Origin: Microcyclospora pomicola
Taxonomy: Eukaryota; Ascomycota; Dothideomycetes; Capnodiales
NCBI GenBank assembly: GCA_002786065.1
Contig: NHNY01000039.1
Span: 62,001 to 126,000, forward strand
DNA: 64,000 bases
Direction: 5' to 3'
Shown here one piece after another: positions 33,177-44,448 of the stretch. The translations under genes and the position numbers were made by a program. The notes below the pieces were generated by a model. It did no database searches, was not told where the DNA came from, and saw only the letters and a program-made list of their open reading frames with translations. Every line of letters begins with the position of its first letter. The first letter of the stretch is position 1.

Positions 33177-35129
33177 TGGAACGGGCGAGCGACGTGATTT
33201 ACTGGTCCGTTTTCGGCGTTCTTGGTTATCGATCTACCTCCTGTGATGAGCTGACTATTTGTGCACGCGGTGTTTACAAGCGTTCGATTTGAGTCCAGCA
33301 CCTCCTGGCAGAGCAGACTTTCGTGCTATGCTTTTCTTCGCGGGATCATATAAGTCTACTTTGGTTTTCACGCAGGTAGCACGTACACTGATGTGACAAG
33401 AGGACTTCATCATCCGATATGGAGACTTGTTGAAGCTTTTTTACGTATTCTGTGCCACTATCTCGTAGGTACACAATACCAGCGTTGGGAGTTGTCTAGA
33501 CGAGCAGTGCCATCAACATTTTGCCATGACATTGCAGCGTCCATGTATACGGAACACCGTTCGTCTCATGAACAACAGCTGATGCGTGGGCTCACATCCA
33601 TTGCACGTACATTTGGGCTGACACGCTGCAGATCATCACTGTAGCAGTGACCTGAATCTTTGCTTGTAAAAGCGCTATGATAGATAGAGCATCAAAGGTC
33701 AGATGGCTGTTTTGCAGTCAACACGATTTCCGTCTGCGCACACATTTCGGAGAGACGATCAATCTCCTTGGATACTCTCGGCTCCGTGCTTTCAGTTCTG
33801 CCATACATTCCGCGGGCCATGGATTCTGCACGCACGCAGAAGCAGGTTGAAGTTCACCTGTGGTGTATGGATCCAGAAGGGTTCCATCTCTCGTAGATGC
33901 CGAAGACCGAGCTCGCTCTTCAACGGTGCCAGCCGAGTCGAGGCGTCCTTGGCAACGACGCTTATTTAACGTGTGATCTAGTCATGGCCACGCTACATCG
34001 CTACCATGGCGAGAAAGAACTAGAGAATGTCAACGTGGACTCCAAGATTCGACCAAGGTCCAGGATGCTAAGAACACGACCCGGCAGTTCGTTAAACACT
34101 GGGAATAATGGCACGCGCTGTACGCACGCCATGCATCAGGATACTGCAGAGTCGTGAAGATCTACCCCACAGCTCAGTAATTCTCCGTGTCTTGTCGTGA
34201 AAGGCAGATTGATCGGTTGTGGCAGCCACATGGAAAACCTAGCGCAGCTCAAGCCACTGCCATTCTGCGTTGACAGGTCTGTACAGTACCGCGATGTGTG
34301 TGACCGATCTTCTCTGGCCGAAGTAGCTCGATGGCATCCCTGCATGGGAGCTATTCCCGGACGGAACCGTCTCTGCGAATGCGAGGTCCGATCCTGTCTC
34401 GAGCAGATTGGGATGGTCTTCCGGGGCTGCGCATGTGCCCGACTGCGACGGGACCAGCAGAAACGATCTTGGGCGAGCGGTGTTCAGCAAGCCACCTGAG
34501 CGGAGTTTCCGGTAGGGGATGGAAGAGCTGGTAGGGACGTGGCCCAGAGTCAGCCATTCGACCCAATGCGGTAGGCGAGGCTTGGCAGCGCGACAGCTCG
34601 AGATAGGTCGACGCGCGCTGAATTTGAAACCCGTCTTCAGCTTCCTCCTCACTCATGCTTGGACAGCATTACAGCTCTCTGAAACACACTTCACGATCGT
34701 CAACAAGATGCGAAATGCATCAATGGAAAGGTCGGCGCTTGATGCTCGATCGTTACTGGCATCGCATGCTTGTCGTCTGCACTGTGCGGTCGACGCAGTA
34801 CTGTACTCATATATGCTTGGGCGTTCGTGGCTGGCTGGCTCATACTCGAACTTGCGCCATGGCGTTCGTGCTAGCCGACACGTCAACGCGCCGGATCTCT
34901 TTAGTTGAAGCTTCGGTATAGGTATGTTAGAGAACCACGACAGACAGTAATCTAGCACTGGAGTCTGGACAATGCCTCGCGAGCGTGAGCCAAGACCCTT
35001 TCCTGGCACTGTTTCTGCAGGCAAACGCCTTTTAAAGTGCCTCTGTTCCTCTCCTCCGGGCGTTCCTGTCATCTCCCCTCTCACCCTTGTGTCCGATCTA
35101 TTTCCCTCTTCCCTTGGAGCCGCAGCATC
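33177..35129. other. Intergenic, long MscS-gene upstream region
   Basis: About 1.95 kb. A pyrimidine-rich tract (about 35045-35112) precedes the channel start, a common fungal promoter feature. No protein-coding gene recognised. Confidence 0.5.
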
Positions 35130-37455
35130 ATGGCCTACTTGGAGAACGAGATCACAGCCATGAACGAAATGGCCGATCTTGAGAGCGGCCAGGAGAAGAA
35201 ATTTGGCCATGTCACCGTCACCCCGGTCGACGGTTCTGAACGACCTGTGCTTGGTCGAAGGAAGACAACCGGAAGCCTGAATCAGAACATCGCCGAGGAA
35301 GGCTCAAAGACATTACCGTTATACGAGGGAGAGGAAGATACTCTGACCAAGATTGGAAATGTCCTCTGGAAAATCCACTCCGCCTCTGTTATTACGCGCT
35401 ATGCTCTATACATCCTGCCTGTCGCGATCCTGCTCGCCATTCCTCTCATTGTGATGGCCACCTTACCCGGCACGCACCTTGCAGGCAACACCCCGCTTCT
35501 GGGATTGTTCATCTGGATTGAAGTGCTGTGGGTGAGCCTTTGGCTCTGCAAGCTTGTCGCGCAAGCCACGCCAATTTTGTTCCAAGCAGCATGCGGTCTG
35601 ATCAGCACCGGAGTGAGGAAGTACTCGTTAGTCCTCATGGCACTCGAAATCCCTATCTCGCTTTTCCTCTGGACCATCGTCGGATACTGCACCAGCTTGC
35701 CTCTGGTCGGGCTTTTCCGCTCGCAATCGCACCCGGTAGACGGCTGGGTTGTCATCGTGCAGAAGATCTTCAAAGCCGGCATCATCGTGGCTTGTATCTT
35801 CGTCGTGGAGAAGACATTCATCCAAGTCATCACGATCAACTATCATCGCAAGCAATATGACCAGAAGATCCGAGAAAGCAAGAAGCTGACCAAGATCCTT
35901 GACCACCTGTACGATGCATCGCGCAAGATCTTCCCCGAGTTCTGTCGAGAATTCCAGGAAGAAGATGCCGACATCCAAGGAAACACACTGACAGAGGTTC
36001 GACGCACGCTAGCACGAGCCGGCGTCCACACACGTCTCATCAGCGACATGGGCCGCGTTCGCGACAAGATGACTGCAGCTTTCGGCGCAATGGCCTCTGA
36101 CATCTCCGGAAAGCAAGTCTTCAACGCGAGCGCAGCACACTCGATCGTCATTGAAGCGCTGGAGACGGAACGAGCATCCAAAGCTTTGGCTCGTCGCTTG
36201 TGGCTTTCCTTCGTCGGCGAGGGTCGTGACGTGCTTGTCAAGCACGATCTGATCGAGGTTCTCGGAGCCCAACATTCTGAGGAGGTCGACGAGATCTTCG
36301 TGACGCTGGACCGTGATGGAAACGGCGATGTCAGTCTCGAGGAGATGACGATGCTTGTCATGGGCGTGGGAACCGAGCGCAAGAACCGCGCTGTCAGTAT
36401 GCACGACATCAGTCAGGCTATCGCTGTCCTGGACAAGATGCTGAGTCTTGTCGTCCTTGTCGGTGAGTTTGCCGTTCGATCGAAGCACGCGGCAGAATGC
36501 TAACCATAATTTCAATAGCCATTGCCTTCATCTACGCAACCTTTTTCTCACAAGCCTTTGCTGCCAAGACGACTTCGCTCTGGACATCCTTCACCGGTCT
36601 TGCTTTCGCCATTGGCGGCACAGTCACCGAGTTCCTCGCGAGCTGCATCTTCCTCTTCGTCAAGCACCCGTACGATGTCGGTGACCGTGTCACTATCAAC
36701 GATGCAGAGCTTATCGTCCAACATATCTCATTGATGTACTCTGTTTTCCGACGGGTCGACAGCGATGCGACCTTGCAAATCCCGCACAACGTCGCCAACG
36801 GACTCTGGATCGAGAACGTGACAAGGAGTAAATGTATGAAGGAACGTCTATCCATCAATGTGGCAGCGACAACAAGCATGGAGGACATCCTGGCGCTGCG
36901 CGGTGAACTGTCCAAGTTCGTCTCATCAGAAGCCAACAAACGTGACTTCCAGCCTGAGTTCGACATTGAACTGCGAAACCTGGGTGATATGAAGTCTCTC
37001 GAATTGAGAGTCGAGATCCGACACAAGGTATGTGAAAGCAAGTCTGACATACACGTCGCAAACAAGCTAACATGATGCAGTCCAACTTCGCAAACGAACG
37101 ACTACGAAACATTCGCCGCAACAAATTCATGGTGGAACTCCTTGCGTCCATGCGTCGTATCCCCATTGAGCCTCCAGGCGGCTCGAGCCCTCCGCTTGGC
37201 GATCCATCAAACCCGTCCTACAATGTGTCGGTATCCGATCGAGAGGCGGTAGATGCCCGCAAAGTCCATGCCACCAAGCATGAGTCGGCGAGGCTGTTCC
37301 CTGTCGGCACCAGCCTTGCCGAGCTGACGCCTGATGCGATGTCATCCGGCTTCAAGAATCCTGCGCAGGCTATGTTTTCGAGCATCACAGGGAGAAAGTT
37401 CAGCATCGCCGAGGGCGCTTTGATGGGACGGAGGAGTATTGATTCAACGAGGTGA
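35130..37455 (+). CDS. EF-hand mechanosensitive channel, MscS family (Msy1/Msy2-like)
   Basis: 738 aa in three exons: 35130..36462, 36519..37027 and 37081..37455. Fungal MscS-like channels of this layout (fission yeast Msy1/Msy2) sit in ER or internal membranes and help control Ca2+ under hypo-osmotic shock. Four to five helices occur between about residues 90 and 250. The EF-hand follows as DRDGNGDVSLEE, with all calcium-coordinating positions filled. The pore helix region is made by the first splice (LSLVVLVAIAFIYATFFSQ), followed by LAFAIGGTVTEFLASCIFLFVKHPYDVGDRV, the conserved MscS beta-domain entry. The C-terminal tail is disordered. ATG 35130 (MAYLENEITAMNEM) was preferred over an upstream in-frame ATG that lies in the pyrimidine-rich leader. 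Confidence 0.95.
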
Positions 37456-37962
37456 TGGACTGGTATCACCCGCGAAGCTGTCTATTTGTAAATTAACTAA
37501 TGTCTGATGTGTGCATGATTTATCTAACAGCCTTGTACTCTCACAGTGCGCATGTCTCGTTCTCACAGATTCGCTGGAAGTGTTGCTCTGAAAGTGGTCC
37601 TCATGCACACGATCTCCGATTGTACAATGTATCGCGCAATGCCACGGGCTCATAAGCATCGACGCAGCAAGCCGTGAGCTCGTTTGCAGGTTTCTCCCCA
37701 TGATGTTCCGCACCTTAAAGTATCGTTTGTGGACTCTGGCAGAACAAACATAACACTGACACAGTATCTTGTTGCTAGCTATACTGTCATATTGCTTCGG
37801 CCCGGCATATGAGGATAGCGGGGACATGGGTGGGGCTGATACGACGTTCGATGATGCATGAGATCTCGCCGTGAGACATCACTTGCCAGATCAGTGAACA
37901 TTCGATCTGTTGTGCTCGAGCCTCTGTCAATGTCAGCCATCCAACTTGCTCCCTGAGGCAAC
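37456..37962. other. Intergenic, amidase promoter
   Basis: About 500 bp between same-strand genes. Nothing further recognised. Confidence 0.55.
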
Positions 37963-39711
37963 ATGGCAGACTGGAAAGCTGCAGGCCGAGCCAAAGCCGA
38001 GTCCATCCTCGCGCTCATCCCCAAGGAATGGCGCTTAGACCATATTCCGTCCGTCGAGGAGCAACGAGACGTCACGGGCGCCTACGTCCACCAGTATCTG
38101 GAAAAGCAAGAAATCGAGATCACCGAGACGAATGCCGTGGACATTGTTCGGAAGACATCCGCAGGAATCTGGTCGGCGGTGGCGGTCACAAAAGCGTTTT
38201 GCCACCGTGCGGCCATTGCTCACCAGTTGCTCAATTGCTTACATGAGATCTTCTTCGATGCGGCGATCCGGGACGCCGAGGCTGCGGACCAGTATCTCAA
38301 GGAACATGGTCGGCCGATGGGGATGTTGCACGGCTTGCCTGTGTCCCTGAAAGACCAATTCCACGTCAAGGATGTAGAGACGACGATGGGGTATATTGGG
38401 TGGATTGGGACTTTCGAAGGCAAGAAGGGCACCGGTCGAGAGAAGGTGTTTGAGAGCGAGATGGTCCGCGAACTGAGGAGCCTGGGAGCGATACTCTACG
38501 TCAAGACGAGCGTGCCGCACACTTTGATGTGTGGTGAGACGATCAACAACATCATCGGATATACGCTCAATCCTAAGAACCGGAACTTGTCGGCTGGAGG
38601 TAGTTCAGGTGGTGAAGGTGCCTTGATCGGACTGCGTGGTAGTCCATTGGGCTTTGGCAGTGATATCGGGGGCAGTGTACGCATCCCCGCTGCCTTCAAC
38701 GGCCTTTATGGCATTCGGCCGTCCTCTGGCAGGTTACCTTATGAGGGCGTGGCCAACAGTATGGATGGGCAGAACAGCATCCTGTCTGTTCTTGGGCCTT
38801 TGGTAACAAGCGCGGACGCTCTTAAGCTAGCTTTCGAATCCTTGCTGTCCACCAAGCCCTGGCTTCACGATCCGCTGGTCGCCGAGATCCCATGGCGTGA
38901 CGATGCGCACGCCGCCGTCCTCGATCCTATCAAACGGTTACAGTCCCCGCTCACTTTCGCCGTCATGAGGCACGACGGCTCCTGTGCCCCTCATCCTCCT
39001 GTAAGCAGAGCTGTTGATATGGTCGTGCACACTCTCGAGCACCTCGGCCATCAAGTCATCGAGTGGAAGCCCACGGTCTCTCATCGCGAGATCATGGCCG
39101 TCTGTGGCGAGATCTGGCAGTTTGATGGTGGGAATGACTGCCGTTCGGCGTTTGCCCTCTCAGGCGAAGAACCAGCACCTCAGATCATGTTTGACGAACA
39201 GCCCCAGGCCAATGCCAGCGCCATCATGGACGTCAACGTCCGAAAACGCCAGCTGCAGAAGGCCTACATAGAGTACTGGAACTCAACTGCAACGCTCACA
39301 AAGACTGGTAAGCCTGTGGACGCGGTCATATGTCCTCTCGCGCCCTTTCCAGCTGCGCGTCCAAGCAAATATACATACTACGGGTATAGTACATGGGTGA
39401 ATGTGCTTGACTACTCAGCAGTGGTTCTGCCTGTCACGAATGTAGACAAGACTGTGGATAAGAAGCTTGAAGGCTTCAAGGGCGTGGATACGACGGATGA
39501 TGAAGTTCAAGCAGATTGTGAGTTTCCCTTGTCGCTCTTCTCGCAATCGATCTGTGCTTGGCTGACACTATCCCTCGCAGATGATCCGGATATCTACGAT
39601 GGAGCGCATGTTGCCGTACAACTTGTAGGGCGACGTTTTCAGGAGGAGAAGATGATTGCTCTCGCGAGTTACGTGTGCACTGAGCTTGGAAGGGCAACGA
39701 ATGCGTTGTGA
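37963..39711 (+). CDS. FAAH-like amidase (amidase signature family)
   Basis: 561 aa in two exons, 37963..39517 and 39581..39711. Hydrolyses amides through a Lys-Ser-Ser triad. Catalytic Lys130 lies in VSLKDQF, cis-Ser214 in SAGGSSGGEGAL, and nucleophile Ser238 in GSDIGGSVRIPAAF. The 24-residue spacing and the GEGALIG..SPLGFGSDIGGS stretch are very like fatty-acid amide hydrolase and fungal acetamidase-type enzymes. No signal peptide, so probably intracellular. The 63-nt intron (GTGAGT..CGCAG, branch CTGAC) removes a stretch that is in frame and stop-free; its removal restores QADYDPDIYDGAHVAVQLVGRR, the conserved C-terminal block. Convergent with the monooxygenase gene, 3' ends 284 bp apart. 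Confidence 0.93.
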   Translation: MADWKAAGRAKAESILALIPKEWRLDHIPSVEEQRDVTGAYVHQYLEKQEIEITETNAVDIVRKTSAGIWSAVAVTKAFCHRAAIAHQLLNCLHEIFFDAAIRDAEAADQYLKEHGRPMGMLHGLPVSLKDQFHVKDVETTMGYIGWIGTFEGKKGTGREKVFESEMVRELRSLGAILYVKTSVPHTLMCGETINNIIGYTLNPKNRNLSAGGSSGGEGALIGLRGSPLGFGSDIGGSVRIPAAFNGLYGIRPSSGRLPYEGVANSMDGQNSILSVLGPLVTSADALKLAFESLLSTKPWLHDPLVAEIPWRDDAHAAVLDPIKRLQSPLTFAVMRHDGSCAPHPPVSRAVDMVVHTLEHLGHQVIEWKPTVSHREIMAVCGEIWQFDGGNDCRSAFALSGEEPAPQIMFDEQPQANASAIMDVNVRKRQLQKAYIEYWNSTATLTKTGKPVDAVICPLAPFPAARPSKYTYYGYSTWVNVLDYSAVVLPVTNVDKTVDKKLEGFKGVDTTDDEVQADCEFPLSLFSQSICAWLTLSLADDPDIYDGAHVAVQLVGRRFQEEKMIALASYVCTELGRATNAL

Positions 39712-39995
39712 TACTCTTGATGGCAGCATGGAAATAAGAAGACCCATGATATGTGATATGGGGACTTGGTAACTGTAGCACTATTCAAATTGCCAACTTT
39801 TGGTAGATCAATAGACTTATCTGGTCTGGAGCAATGCAACGAATAAACTCTCGCAGACGAGGTGCAGCAGGAGAAAAAGGATAAAGACAAGCACTGCACA
39901 CATAAGTGAACTGGCATGGCACCCGAAATCATGATCATCATCTCACGTCAACCATCAGCCCTACAACAGGCTCACACGACCACCGCCTGACCGTT

Positions 39996-41974
39996 CTACT
40001 GGTCGCGCACAGGCTTGAGGAAGGCAGCAAAGAATCTTGTCAACTCCGCTTCCACTTCCTCGCCTCCTAGCGGTAGAACAGCAGAGACGTACTGGTCGGG
40101 CCTCACAACCACAACGCAGCCCTTTTCCGGATCAACGCCACGGTTCTTGTAGATTTCGCCGGACCCGAAGCCGTAAGAGGCTTCATCTGTGAAAACCTTC
40201 TCATAGTCGTGCAGGCCGAACCTGCCTTTCCGTGGAAACAGCAAAGATGGGAGACTTGTTATGGGGATTATGTGCCGGGACTGCGACGGCGTTGGAGGCA
40301 GTATGCAACGCACATCGATCACGCTGTCGATATCTTGTGCATGTGGGGTGTAGAGTGGGAGCAGCGTGGTGCTAAAGAAAGTGCAGACCTGCGCCAGCAG
40401 TGAAGTTGATGAGAGAGGATCCGAGGACGTGGCATTGAAAAGTAAGATGCGCCAGCGGCCATCAGCAGAGATGGTGTGTCCAAGATGCACCGGTCTCGCA
40501 TCACTCAGACGTAGGACCTGGCAGGAGTGAAAGCGCGTGCCAATCTGGAAGCCCGATGCCAGAGACTGGTAAATACTGACGTTACTGGTAATGAGGGACG
40601 GTGCATAGCGAGTTTCTACGCCAGCCATAAATCGACCTTGCCTGGTAAAGTAATCCTGAAATACCGCTGGATCGACGTCGTCGTTCTCGGCAGACGACTT
40701 GCCATCAGCTAAAGTCCTCGCCTTCGGTTTCGCAGCGAACAATTTAGCAATCTGTCGATCAAAATCAATCAATAATTGCGCAATGGCTTGTCGTTCGTCG
40801 GAGTACGTATGCAGCAACTTCGGATCAGCAGTGCCGTGCAAGACCGCGGCGAGTTTCCAGCCGAGATTGTAAGTGTCGTTCATGGAGACGTTCATGCCTT
40901 GACCAGCTTTTGCAGAATGCGTGTGACATGCATCGCCAGCAATGAAGACCCTTGGCGTGCGCTTTACACGATCCGTTAGAGGCACATCATCGAAATGATC
41001 GGTCAGGCGCTGTCCGACCTCATACACGGACCAATGTGCAACGTCCTTGACCTCGAAACTGAACGGGCTGAAGATTTGCTTCGCCCGAGCGATGAGGGTC
41101 TCTGCCGTGACGTTCTTGGACGAGATTCGTTCGTCCTGTTTCAGCTTGTCGAGTTCGATGTAAAAGCGTACCAAGTAGCCGCCCTCTCTGGGGATGATAA
41201 GGATACTACCTTCTTGGGCGGAGTGGATGGCAGTCTTGAGTCTGATGTCCGGAAAACCCGTCACAACCAGAGCATCCAAGACACCCCAAGCCTGGTTCGC
41301 AAAATCTCCTTTCATCTCCAAGCCAAGCGCACGACGGACAGCACTGCGAGCGCCGTCACACCCAACAACGTATCTCGCGTGGATGATCTCTTTTTCGCTC
41401 TCATGTCCTTTATCTGATCTCTCCACTTCTACCTCTACCCTCTCATCCTGCGCCTCCGCAATGTTTAGTCCCACCATATACCTAGCATACGTCGGTTCCA
41501 GCCTCGTCGCGCTCCATTTCATGCTCTCAAGCCACAAGTCATGTAGTCTGGCCTGGTTGAGGATGACATGAGGAAACTCCGAAAGTCCTTCTTCGGTATC
41601 CCTGATTCTTCCACTCCGAACAAGTCCCTCCCCGTTCTCCCCCGGACTCCAGAACGTTGTCTCATTGACCCAATACGCTTCCTTCAGCACCTTTTCGCTG
41701 AAGCCAAAAGCTTCGAAGATCTCGACCGTGCGACATTGCAGCCCATCCGCCTGACCCTGCTGCAGCGGGCCTGAGCGAGAGTCGATGATCCGCGTGGTGA
41801 TCCGAGGGAAGCGCGAGAGCTGGGTCGCAAGAAGCAGGCCTGCGGGACCAGAGCCTACAATCAAGACATCGACTTCCGAGGGGAGAGAAGTCTGGATTTG
41901 GGCGCGGATGTGCCATCGAATTGCAACTTCAATGGATCGCCAGCGCCTTTGACGCCGTTGAGGTGGTATTGCAT
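39996..41974 (-). CDS. FAD-dependent phenol 2-monooxygenase-like enzyme, 5' end disturbed
   Basis: About 660 aa; family enzymes ortho-hydroxylate phenols with FAD and NADPH. The main frame holds the dinucleotide motif VDVLIVGSGPAGLLLATQLS, then GQADGLQCRTVEIFEAFGF, VVGCDGARSAVRRALG and VFIAGDACHTHSAKAGQGMN, and a C-terminal thioredoxin-like dimerisation domain. This frame has no ATG before the FAD motif. The expected family N-terminus, MQYHLNG..GDP, starts at ATG 41974 in another frame, so about 30 residues do not join directly. Either one base is missing around 41880-41900 (error or real frameshift), or a poor 62-nt intron (GTCAAA..CCAG, 41892..41953) is used. The rest is uninterrupted. No obvious degradative cluster surrounds it. 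Confidence 0.85.
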
Positions 41975-42583
41975 CGTATCGCCATTGAACGGACCTCTTC
42001 AGAAAGTGCAAGATGAGAAAGAAACTTGAGGGGACTTATCTTGATTCTCTTCCGGCGGAGCCGTGAATATGCTGCATAGCTATGTCGTCGTTCATGGCAT
42101 CGCTCGGCATGGTCGAGTTAGCGAAGCTCCGAAAAGAGTTATGGGAGTCTGCATGTCGGGTCCGGCACATGTCGTCGGCTGCACGTCAACTTTGGCGGGG
42201 TTCCTCTCGATACATGGAGTGTCTCCCTTGATCACTATGTTCAAGACGAGCTTCATGATACCTCACATGTAGTCCTCGATAAGTGTTATCACGGAGGGAG
42301 AAATGATGACGCGCGCTCTAAATTGGATTCAACTGCAAGGGAATCGCGGTCAGTCAGCGGATTGACCCCCAAGCTCATGCTATTCCTAAGGTATACTTGT
42401 ATAAGACTTCGTTCTTCATGTGTAGCGTCAGCATGGACGTACAATAACGAAAGCTTCACGAGGTGGCATCTCATCTGAGGATGTCTGGATCCCCTCTCCG
42501 TGAGATATCCTTCACTCGAGAAGCCAAAACTGCCAACAATGCGTCGTCTTCGCTCGAAAGCATCGCCAATGCAGACAGTCATC
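41975..42583. other. Intergenic, monooxygenase promoter
   Basis: About 600 bp upstream of the monooxygenase and downstream of the HerA-like gene. No gene seen. Confidence 0.55.
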
Positions 42584-44131
42584 TCATCTCGTTGCTAAAC
42601 CTGCCATTTGCTGGGTGATTCCAGAACCATCATCGCTATCCTCAGCATCGTCGTCGCTGTCGTTGTCAACATCGTCGTCGTCGTAGTCATCGTCATCGCT
42701 ATCGTCTTCATTGCCGGAAGAAAGCGCCAATCTACTCTTCCCACCGTCAACGCCGGATCTCTTCCTGGTCTGCATCTTCATCACATTCGCGCCGAGCTTC
42801 TTCACCCCCTTTGTTGAGTCATAGCATACATATGCAGACGGAGAAAAGACAAAGGACTCGCCAACCCGCAAGTCCACGATTCGTGTGAACATCTCCTTCT
42901 GCTCCTCCAGAGTCGCGGTCATTCCAGACGCACCGCTGAGATGATCCTTCATGGCATGGTACCAAGCTGGAGACGTGAAGCGATGCACGATGCTGATGGA
43001 GCAGAGGTCGAGCAGCTTTGGCGAGATGGTGGGTTCCTGCGTGGCAATCAACACTCGTGTAGCATTGTGGCGCTGCTCGCGAATGGTCCGCAGAAGGCGG
43101 TCAGTGAAATTGCTTGCTGCAGCCGATTCATCCATGTACTTGTGTGCTTCGTCTAAGGCGACGACCAGCCCACTGCGTGGTCGATTCTCCTTGACCAGGC
43201 TGAGGCAGATATCGAACAGTACACAAATGGTGGCGTTGTCAATGAAGGGATCGCTAAGATCGACGATGGTGAGAGTGCCGGGATCAAGAGTGAAGAGTGG
43301 TTTCGTCGTCTTCGTTGCCTTAGGATCGACCGTGAAGCTGTCCAAGAGTCCGAAGCGAAGGCTCATCGGACCTGTTTGGTCTCTTGAAAAGCCTTCTTTC
43401 GCGACCGCAGTGCGAAAAGCGTAATAGTCGAAAGACTTTCCCGTGTTACCTTGCTCACGAAGGATGCGCTGGATGACTTCCATGTACAACGGCACGGAGC
43501 CCGATTTCTCCGAGAAGGCCATGAGCTTGTGCATCCGCTCGACGCTCAAATCGTGCGATCGAAGCTCCAGCTTGTGCACCTGTAGTCCACTACCAGCTAT
43601 TCCAGCAACGCCGTTAGCACCCGGCAGGCTTTTGTACTTCCTCTCGAGTTGGTTGAAGTAACTTTTGGACGCAAGCACCCGGACTGGAATGCCTCGAGAA
43701 CAGAGATTGGCGGCCTCAGCAACAGCAGCACCAGAATCGGTATCGAAGTGGAAGACCACTCCTGCTACAGGTGCGACAAGTGTGCCAGCAGAAGGATTCT
43801 TGAGCAGACAATTCTCAAGCATCGTGCTCAGCGTGTAACTTTTGCCACTCCCCTGCGAACCACAGATGAAGGTCGAATTAGGCGCGTTTATGTTCAGCAT
43901 GATAGGCTCGTCCACGCCGATGGCGTCGTCTTCGTCTCCAGTGTTGAAGCCGAGAAGACCGAACTGCGGCAAGACAGCTGTTGACCTGTTTTGACGATCG
44001 ACTTGATGCTTGACCTTCAGTGAGAAGAGCGGGCTTGTGCGAATCTCTTCTTCCCGGCCACTCCGACCACCAGCATCACCCATGAATAGTTTCTGGTATC
44101 TCTGCTTCTGCTGCTCGTATGCTGAAGCCAT
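42584..44131 (-). CDS. HerA/VirB4-like P-loop ATPase
   Basis: Intronless, 515 aa. Walker A is GSQGSGKSYT (residues 91-100), Walker B LVVALDEAHKYM (about 322-333). An arginine-bearing helix LLRTIREQRH and the sensor ATQEPTIS follow. This order (DEAH, then an R-rich helix, then TQ.P) is the hallmark of the HerA/FtsK branch, whose prokaryotic members are DNA-translocating hexamers. The N-terminus (PQFGLLGFNTGDEDDAIG) resembles the small HAS-barrel region only loosely. The C-terminus has a basic patch (KMQTRKRSGVDGGKSR) and a run of about 40 Asp/Ser/Glu residues. Starts at ATG 44131. Role in fungi is unknown to me; a nuclear location is suggested only by the basic and acidic tail. Confidence 0.85.
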   Translation of the reverse strand: MASAYEQQKQRYQKLFMGDAGGRSGREEEIRTSPLFSLKVKHQVDRQNRSTAVLPQFGLLGFNTGDEDDAIGVDEPIMLNINAPNSTFICGSQGSGKSYTLSTMLENCLLKNPSAGTLVAPVAGVVFHFDTDSGAAVAEAANLCSRGIPVRVLASKSYFNQLERKYKSLPGANGVAGIAGSGLQVHKLELRSHDLSVERMHKLMAFSEKSGSVPLYMEVIQRILREQGNTGKSFDYYAFRTAVAKEGFSRDQTGPMSLRFGLLDSFTVDPKATKTTKPLFTLDPGTLTIVDLSDPFIDNATICVLFDICLSLVKENRPRSGLVVALDEAHKYMDESAAASNFTDRLLRTIREQRHNATRVLIATQEPTISPKLLDLCSISIVHRFTSPAWYHAMKDHLSGASGMTATLEEQKEMFTRIVDLRVGESFVFSPSAYVCYDSTKGVKKLGANVMKMQTRKRSGVDGGKSRLALSSGNEDDSDDDDYDDDDVDNDSDDDAEDSDDGSGITQQMAGLATR

Positions 44132-44448
44132 TTCGTCGTACTTTGGTCAGTGTGAAAATGGAAAGCAGAAATTTCGAGGACTGCATGCTGACAAGGGGCA
44201 ATGGGAAAGGGGTAATTAGGGAAGTGTTTGCCATGTGATAGCAGAACAATCAACGAAAAACGAAACGCAACACATTTTTGACAAACAGCACTGTTTGCGC
44301 TTCCGTAGTCGCTTGCATAGGAACGAGAGAATATTTGTCGCTACCCAAAAGCATCAGCTCGCAATTGTACACAACAATGAACTCCCAACCCAATGACAAA
44401 CGCCTCTTGCCCATGTTTGTGCGGACGCCATCCATGAATCGCACCAAT
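44132..44448. other. Intergenic, HerA-like gene promoter
   Basis: About 315 bp between the DUG2-like 3' end and the HerA-like start. Nothing else seen. Confidence 0.55.

Noticed and set aside
34653-35210. 185-codon minus-strand frame upstream of the MscS gene
   Set aside because: Antisense to the channel start and its leader; no similarity seen.
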